A stretch of DNA of 64,000 nt from Smittia aterrima (lineage: Eukaryota > Arthropoda > Insecta > Diptera > Chironomidae): assembly GCA_033063855.1 (NCBI GenBank), contig CP093831.1, positions 23,870,001 through 23,934,000 of the forward strand, read 5' to 3'. The notes beneath the pieces are model-generated. The model searched no databases, had not been told where the DNA came from, and was given only the letters and a program-made list of their open reading frames with translations. The position numbers and the translations under genes were made by a program. Positions 58,202-64,000 of the stretch are shown here, piece by piece. How positions within the stretch are numbered: the first letter of the stretch is position 1; each line of letters begins with the position of its first letter.

Positions 58202-58815
58202 TTCTCATCATACCGCAACCACAAAAAAACTTCCAAACATAAAATGTTTGATGAATTTTTGAGCCCAAATTAATTTTAAATTGTCTCTGACATTCATATG
58301 CCCAGAACTGTTGTAGAATTTTGTCTTGAAGTTTTTTTGTTTATCTATTTTTTACCGATTTTGTAATGTAAGGGAAAAAGCCTTACGAAATGTGTCAACA
58401 ATCATCCTAATTCCTAATACAACTTTAGCTTGATTTTAGCAATCAAATTTTGTATTAGAGCTCATTTTATTATCTTGATTTAAAGACAACACTTTCAACC
58501 AGTTCGGTCAATGGTTTTTTTGCTTAATTTCATGAAAGTTTTCATATCAGCTACCAAGCAATGTCGAGTGATTAGATGGAGCTTTAAATTAATTGAATCA
58601 GTTTTTCGTCAGCTTTCAAGCTTTTGATCGATGGTCATTTGATATTCATTTGATGAGATCTTTTCTTGTAGTTATCACAGAAGCATGAAATTTTCAGGAA
58701 ATAGACTTTGAACTATAATCTTTAATTCAAGTTATTAAAATTTTATCTTATATGTGTGTGTTAAATTACGCATATGTGTAGAGCGACGGATTTTACCCAG
58801 TGTGGAGGTACCATT

Positions 58816-58915
58816 TGGGTATTCTTGCTGGTACTTGAATACCTCGACAATACCTAAAAGGTACTTTTGCTGGTACTTGAATACCTCGTAAAATACCATA
58901 CCTTTAAAAAAGTAC
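58816..58915. repeat. Imperfect direct repeat rich in GGTAC/ATACC
   Basis: Two copies of a roughly 50-bp unit sharing TTGCTGGTACTTGAATACCT, each with complementary GGTA and TACC blocks that could form small hairpins. Confidence 0.7.
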
Positions 58916-59293
58916 CTTAAATTTTTGACTAATGAATTTAATTTTTTTCTTCTGTTTCAAATTTTTTTTTTTTGTTAGCTCATCAGGATCGGGCCCACGG
59001 ACCCAAAACCTGGAATCTTCATACAAAAAGTCGATTTTAAGTTTTGAAATAAGTTTTCTCAAAAACGGATGCACATTTCCGCTGTGACTTGTTACAAGAA
59101 GTGATCAGCCTGTTGAATCGAGTGCATGGATCTGATAGCTGACCAGATCTGGCTACACCTCTTGCCAGCGCCAAGTGAAACTTCTTTTACTTTGGAGTTA
59201 GAGCATTGAGATGTTCACACGAAGTGTTCATCTATTTGAGTTGACGAAAAAATCTCAGAACTGACCATATTCGGGTCCACCTCGGACTAGTAC

Positions 59294-59376
59294 ACCCAGC
59301 AAAGCCCAACCCCCTGTAACCAGTCAGACGGCGGCTGAAAAACCATACAGTAAGTTCGGTACGAACTGCCACTTAT
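59294..59376 (-). repeat. Inverted repeat arm, right
   Basis: Reverse complement of 54672-54763 with a few substitutions and one small indel. Shares GTACCGAACTTACTGTA and TGGTTACAGGGGGTTGGGC. Confidence 0.85.
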
Positions 59377-59721
59377 TTTATTTGTTTCTTTGTTCTTTCT
59401 AATATCTTATCTAACAATTTTAGCAAATAAAAAAGAGCCCTATGCTTTGCTAATGCAAATATCTTTCAAGAAAACTCGAGATGTCCGAAAGTTTTTTTTT
59501 ATCAGTTTATATTCTTAAGTGAACTTAGAGATTTTGAAAGAAAAATTGAATTATTTTGATTACGAAAGCAGCAAGCGAATTCAACTGAAAACTTATTTTA
59601 ACAACTCGTATATGCGAATAATGGGCCGGATTTAAACTGGCGTATAGGCCGCTGAGAGTTGCTCGGTCGTGACGTAAGCTAGAAATTATGTCCTTGTGTA
59701 CATTTTAAAAATAGTTTGATT

Positions 59722-61551
59722 TCATTTTTTCAATTTAACCATGACAGGATTGCAAACACTTTTAACATCTATTATACGATCATTAATTTCTTCTTTCTCA
59801 GCGAGTCTGTTCAGATCAAGCCATGCGAGTTCTGCTGAACATATATCGAGAACGATGTTTTTTTCATTTTTAGTCAATTTGTTTCCTGCTGCACCTTCAA
59901 CTGCTTGAATGCATTGAAAAGCGTAATTTTCCGATGAATTCCAAGATTGGATCCGCTTTTGGTGTATCTCATCTTCTTTGCGATATTTTTCAGCTTCTAA
60001 CAACATTCGTTCAATGTCAGCTGTAGACAAACGGCCACTTTCGTTTCTAATCGTTATTTGCTTTTTATTGCCAGTCGAATTATCCTTTGCAGAGACATTC
60101 ATGATTCCGTTTGCGTCGATGTCAAATGTAACATCTATCTGAGGAATGTCGCGAGGCGCTGGTGGGATACCAGTAAGAACGAAAGTTCCAAGCAAATTAT
60201 TGTTTTTAGTCAAAGGACGTTCACCTTCATAAACTTTGATGCTGACTTTCGTTTGGTTATCGTAAAAGGTCGAGTAAGTTTGCATTTTTTTGCAAGGAAT
60301 TTTTGAGTTGCGTTCAATTATTTTTGAAAATTCTCCACCAACTATTTCGATTCCCAAAGACAATGGAGTTACATCAATCAACAAAACGTCTTGAATTTGC
60401 GAACTTGAATCTCCATGCAGAATTGCAGCTTGAACTGCAGCACCATAGGCAACGGCTTCGTCAGCGTTCATCGATAAGTTTAATTGCTTACCGTTGAAGA
60501 AATCTTCTAGCAATTTTTTAATTTTTAAAATTCTTGTTGAGCCTCCGACCAAAACCACATCATCAATCTGTCCCTTGTCCATCTTAGCGTCAATCAAAGC
60601 TTTTTTTACTGGTTCTAAAGTTGATTTGAAGAGATCCATGTTCATGTCTTCGAACCGAACTCGTGAAATCATTGTGCGGAAGTCAATCCCGTCATGCAAA
60701 GCATCAATTTCGATTGGAGCTTCACTGGATGATGACAAAATTCGCTTCGCTCTCTCACATGCTGTTCTCAATCGTTGCAAAGCTCGATCATTTCCATTTA
60801 AATCTGTCTTGTGCTTGTTTTTGAATTCTTCGATAAAATGTTTGACTAATCGATTATCAAAATCTTCTCCTCCAAGATGAGTGTCACCGCCTGTTGCAAT
60901 GACCTCGAACAAAGATCCTTCTTTGATGCTTAAGATAGAGACGTCAAACGTTCCGCCACCAAGGTCAAAAATCAAAACATTTTTAGCTCCCTTCAAGTTC
61001 TTGTCTAACCCATAAGCCAGTGCAGCTGCAGTTGGTTCGTTAATGATTTGTAAAACATTCAAACCTGCAATGGCTCCAGCATCTTTTGTAGATTGCCTTT
61101 GAGCATCATTGAAATAAACAGGAACTGTGATGACAGCATCGGTGACTTTTGTTCCCAAAAACAATTCAGCCGTTTTTTTCATTTTGGCAAGAACCATCGA
61201 GCTGATTTCTTCTGGAGAAATAATCTTGGTTTCTCCTTTGAACTCGATTTGAATCTTTGGCTTTTTGCAATCGTTGATCACTTTGAATGGCCAATGCTTC
61301 ATGTCAGCTTGAATATGCTCATCATCGAAGCGACGTCCAATCAAACGTTTAGCATCAAATACTGTGTTCTGAGGGTTCATTGCAACTTGATTCTTAGCAG
61401 CATCACCGACGAGTCGTTCTGTTTCGTTGAATGCAACATAACTCGGAGTTGTTCTATTTCCCAACTCGTTAGCGATAATCTCAACTTTGCCATGCTGATA
61501 AACTCCAACGCAGCAGTAAGTTGTGCCAAGATCTATTCCGATTGCTGACAT
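59722..61551 (-). CDS. HSP70-like protein without EEVD, copy 3
   Basis: Single exon, 609 aa. Intact HSP70 signatures (IGIDLGTTYCCVGVY, IFDLGGGTFDVSIL, DVVLVGGSTRI), NEPTAAALAYGLDK and GEDFDNRLVKHF. It is the copy closest to canonical HSP70 in the substrate domain: LTGIPPAPRD, FDIDANGIMNVSAKDNSTGN, ITIRNESGRLSTADIERM. The linker is DVLLIDVTPLSLGIEI. The lid ends SVCNPVMVKLKK, with no Gly-rich tail and no EEVD. A 609-residue length with a basic end sets it apart from inducible cytosolic HSP70. Intronless, as many stress-inducible hsp70 genes are, but no canonical GAAnnTTC array was seen upstream. A TATATA stretch at 61699-61704 is a weak promoter candidate. Chaperone function is likely; partner set unknown. 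Confidence 0.93.
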   Translation of the reverse strand: MSAIGIDLGTTYCCVGVYQHGKVEIIANELGNRTTPSYVAFNETERLVGDAAKNQVAMNPQNTVFDAKRLIGRRFDDEHIQADMKHWPFKVINDCKKPKIQIEFKGETKIISPEEISSMVLAKMKKTAELFLGTKVTDAVITVPVYFNDAQRQSTKDAGAIAGLNVLQIINEPTAAALAYGLDKNLKGAKNVLIFDLGGGTFDVSILSIKEGSLFEVIATGGDTHLGGEDFDNRLVKHFIEEFKNKHKTDLNGNDRALQRLRTACERAKRILSSSSEAPIEIDALHDGIDFRTMISRVRFEDMNMDLFKSTLEPVKKALIDAKMDKGQIDDVVLVGGSTRILKIKKLLEDFFNGKQLNLSMNADEAVAYGAAVQAAILHGDSSSQIQDVLLIDVTPLSLGIEIVGGEFSKIIERNSKIPCKKMQTYSTFYDNQTKVSIKVYEGERPLTKNNNLLGTFVLTGIPPAPRDIPQIDVTFDIDANGIMNVSAKDNSTGNKKQITIRNESGRLSTADIERMLLEAEKYRKEDEIHQKRIQSWNSSENYAFQCIQAVEGAAGNKLTKNEKNIVLDICSAELAWLDLNRLAEKEEINDRIIDVKSVCNPVMVKLKK

Positions 61552-61768
61552 TTTTTCTTCACCTTAAACTTTTCAAATTTATTTGGTTTCGACTTGTATC
61601 CTACTCGACATTTGAGTTGAAACTGAATATTTTATCGTCGAAACTCTCGAATTAATACGAAAACAGCGATATCGCCAATAGCTTCACCTAAAAAGTAAAT
61701 GATATATAAGCGCTGATAGCAATATTCTTAGAAAAACTCAATTTTTATCATAAGCTGAAAAACTTATA
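61552..61768. other. Upstream region of HSP70 copy 3
   Basis: About 215 bp ending at the TA target of the inserted element. It has GCGATATCGC at about 61670 and TTCTTAGAA at about 61729, but lacks the AAACACTTAT motif of copies 1 and 2. Confidence 0.5.
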
Positions 61769-63058
61769 CGAGGGTGACTAGAAAATTCCGCGTGTTTTCA
61801 TATAAGGAGAGCGAATTTTGATAAAATGAGAAATCATATTTGAGCTTAGTTTTTTATAAGATTAATTTCAAAGTTTCATCAAAACCTAACAAGTGGTTTC
61901 GGATTTATGAATTTTTTTGTCAGTCGAAATATAAACTTTTTGAAAATGGCGGATAAAAAAATTCGAACAATGAAATATAATGTTAAAGATAAAATTAATA
62001 CCTATTCAAAAAGCAAATATGACTTCAATTGTATGCTTCACAACTCATTACCAATAATAAAAACAAATCTTTTCTTCTATATTGCAATTCATTAAGGCGA
62101 TATGAGAGCAAACATTCCGCCACATCCCAGGTCGTAGAAAGAGGACCTATGTCTGAAGATATAATCGAAAAAAGTATACAAAATGTGAAGTCAAATCTAT
62201 TATTTGAGATTATTCGAATAGCTTAAACTGCATTTTAATTAAAAACTTTATTTTGTAGCAAATTGCATACAGTTTTTGATGAGATATTGCGCTTCCCAAA
62301 ACAGCTGCCGCGATTTCTCGCTTTAGTTAAAAAAGGAATCGATTTCGATTTAAATGGTTCTGTAAGAATATTAAAAAGGTCCATTCAAAACTTCAGTTCA
62401 GTTTTTTTGGAGAAGTGCAAGTCTGAACTTTACTTTCAAATTAAATAATTTAATTATCAATTAGCATTTTCTCTAGAAAATGACAAAAAGTTCTCGACGG
62501 AGCGAAGGCTTGCTCTTACGGCCGAGATAGGTAAAACCTCCGATATTTCAGAAACTATAGAATTTATCGTATTCGAGTTTCTTTTAAAAGCTTGAGTGAT
62601 ATCAGGGTCATCATAAAACGACAAATCTAAAAGTTAAATGAAACTAAATTAGTGACAATAATAAAAATTCCATAGCAGAAATATTGAACTCCGCAGAATA
62701 TTGCACAAGATCGTTCAACAAAAGTTTCGATATAATTTTTTTAAAAAAGGACGTAGATATAGCATGTAATCATTTTTTATTGAAAAGATCTGACCTTCGA
62801 CGATAGTTTAAAACTCTCCAAGTAACAATTATTTTTCGTGAAATCTATGCTTTGATTAGTTAAAGAACTAATGTCCGCTATTTAAGGCTTTTTTACAGGC
62901 TTTTACAAATCGATCCACAATAAGTAATATAAAAGTTTAAAATTCCATTTGCAAACGTCAGATGTCTTCCAATGAGTCAATCTAATGAATTAATATACTC
63001 TCAAGTCTCTAATAAGTTGCTAACATACGAAAAACGCGGAATTTTCTAGTCACCTTCG
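61769..63058. mobile_element. Mariner-like DNA element, 1290 bp, no intact transposase
   Basis: Terminal inverted repeats start CGAGGGTGACTAGAAAATTC on the left (61769) and CGAAGGTGACTAGAAAATTC on the right (63058, reversed). They stay alignable for about 35 bp and are flanked by TA on each side (61767-61768, 63059-63060). CGAGGGTG next to TA and a length near 1.3 kb are typical of mariner-family elements. The longest internal frames (61907-62095, 62029-62226, 62263-62448) do not show transposase motifs, so the copy is either decayed or a non-autonomous derivative with unrelated filler. Confidence 0.75.
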
Positions 63059-63740
63059 TACTTTCCATGGTAAAATAATTAGTGAAGCTAGAAAAATGAT
63101 AAAAGTCAATTGCATTTGATAAGAAAATTTATTGAGATAATAAATTCAGATTGCAAAAACCTTTCTGAACCTATTCCGTCAAAAGATTTATTTTCTATCA
63201 TATTAAGAAACACGAATAAGTGTGAAATTCGTCAAGAAATTGGCGAGTGTTTATTGTTAATTTTATTATTTGCTTTTTCGAATCTTTTTAATCGAAATAT
63301 ACTGTAAGGACTCCTGCAAAATATGTTGTTAAATTATATTTATTTAATTTATATTACAGTTTAAAAATGTCAACGTGTTAAGTTCAACATTAAAAACCTT
63401 TAAACATATAAATTTAAAATCTTGCAGATACATCTCTGTATTGTCGAGTTAAGACTAGAAATATGCAACAATGCAAAGTTTCTCATATAAAGTACAAATA
63501 TTTTTATTGCAATTTTTCACAAAAAACAAACATTTTCACATCAAATTACATAAAATCTGGTTAATAAATTCTCCGTTAAACTTGCACGCAGTTAAACTTC
63601 ATAATTATTATTTAAAGTTGATACTCATTTTATAAGCAACAAACTGTGAAAAGCGGGTCGAAAGTAAAATTATAATTGACATTTGTCGGAAGAAAAATGT
63701 AACACGGAGAAATCTGATAATTCTTTTGTTATCACCATTT
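63059..63740. other. Spacer between mobile element and HSP70 copy 4
   Basis: AT-rich. The right half is presumably the 3' UTR of the partial HSP70 gene: AATAAA on the minus strand is at about 63500-63505. A 65-codon plus-strand frame at 63110-63307 is unsupported. Confidence 0.5.
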
Positions 63741-64000
63741 TTACTTTCGTTTAAATAAACGAAATATTGTACCAAGAAATCCTCTGTTTTCTTGTTCAGT
63801 TCTTTTTACTTCAGCCTCTTTATTAAGCTTGACTACGAATGAATGGCAAAATCGGTTAAATTGTCTACGACGATCATTGTATTCGTCTATCTCAGCGAGT
63901 ATGCCCGAGTGGAGCCATTCGACCTCTGCTGAACATCTATTGGATAGAATCTGCATTTCTTCTTCTGTCAGATTGTTGGCAGCAGCACTTACTTTACTAA
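63741..64000 (-). CDS. HSP70-like protein, copy 4 (C-terminal end only)
   Basis: The frame is open from the window's right edge to a stop at 63741, giving about the last 85 residues. It aligns with the lid of copies 2 and 3: NNLTEEEMQILSNRCSAEVEWL with GNKLTKNEKNIVLDICSAELAWL, and RRRQFNRFCHSFVVKLNK with RIIDVKSVCNPVMVKLKK. It then adds a basic tail ending FLGTIFRLFKRK. No EEVD here either. Most of the gene lies outside the window, so domain integrity cannot be judged. Confidence 0.85.
   Translation of the reverse strand, partial: SKVSAAANNLTEEEMQILSNRCSAEVEWLHSGILAEIDEYNDRRRQFNRFCHSFVVKLNKEAEVKRTEQENRGFLGTIFRLFKRK

Larger units (their letters stand above)
58202..59721. other. Spacer between retroelement and HSP70 copy 3
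   Basis: Starts with the right target-site copy. It includes an imperfect roughly 50-bp direct repeat (58816-58915), two diverged direct repeats built on CTGACCA and CACCTC (59137-59166 and 59253-59282), and the right inverted-repeat arm (59294-59376). The repeats suggest remnants of a DNA element. No gene. Confidence 0.55.

Overview
The window looks like a chromosome segment of a nematoceran fly, probably a non-biting midge (inference). It is AT-rich, most introns are 53-75 bp with clean GT-AG ends, there are orthologues of Drosophila Akap200 and Dnr1 (MYLIP/IDOL type), and there are lineage-specific tandem arrays. No RNA gene, CRISPR or bacterial-type feature was seen. Species cannot be named from sequence alone.

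Layout. (1) 1-6.7 kb: four tandem minus-strand genes for secreted leucine-rich-repeat plus coiled-coil proteins. The first runs off the left edge. A 2227-bp unit is repeated almost perfectly and carries a roughly 565-bp mobile element with a 21-bp minisatellite, a GAC(A/G) microsatellite and a 3' hairpin. (2) 9.5-11.1 kb, plus: Akap200-like membrane scaffold. (3) 13.8-19.4 kb, minus: an 11-exon GSE1-like nuclear protein with six paired-CxxC modules. (4) 21.1-24.6 kb, minus: dnr1, a FERM-RING ubiquitin ligase with a 1.85-kb first intron holding two unexplained coding-like segments. (5) 24.9-26.6 kb, minus: a PWWP-like plus SET protein. (6) 34.3-43.5 kb, plus: an RBM24/RBM38-type RNA-binding protein with unusually long introns, preceded by about 7.7 kb without a recognisable gene. 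(7) 46.7-49.8 kb, plus: a C-type lectin and an orphan cysteine-rich secreted protein. (8) 50.7-64 kb, minus: an array of intronless, non-canonical HSP70 genes (three complete, one partial, one pseudogene fragment) among mobile-element remnants.

The most unusual content is the HSP70 array. None of the copies ends in EEVD, one has an expanding in-frame 324-bp lid repeat that ends in a frameshift, and an upstream block with GATA-like sites is duplicated with the genes. The two arrays frame a single-copy block of regulatory genes (Akap200, GSE1-like, dnr1, PWWP-SET, RBM24-like). Exon joins were chosen by hand from GT-AG sites that keep frame and family homology, and every multi-exon model closes in frame. 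Transcript data would settle the untranslated exons.
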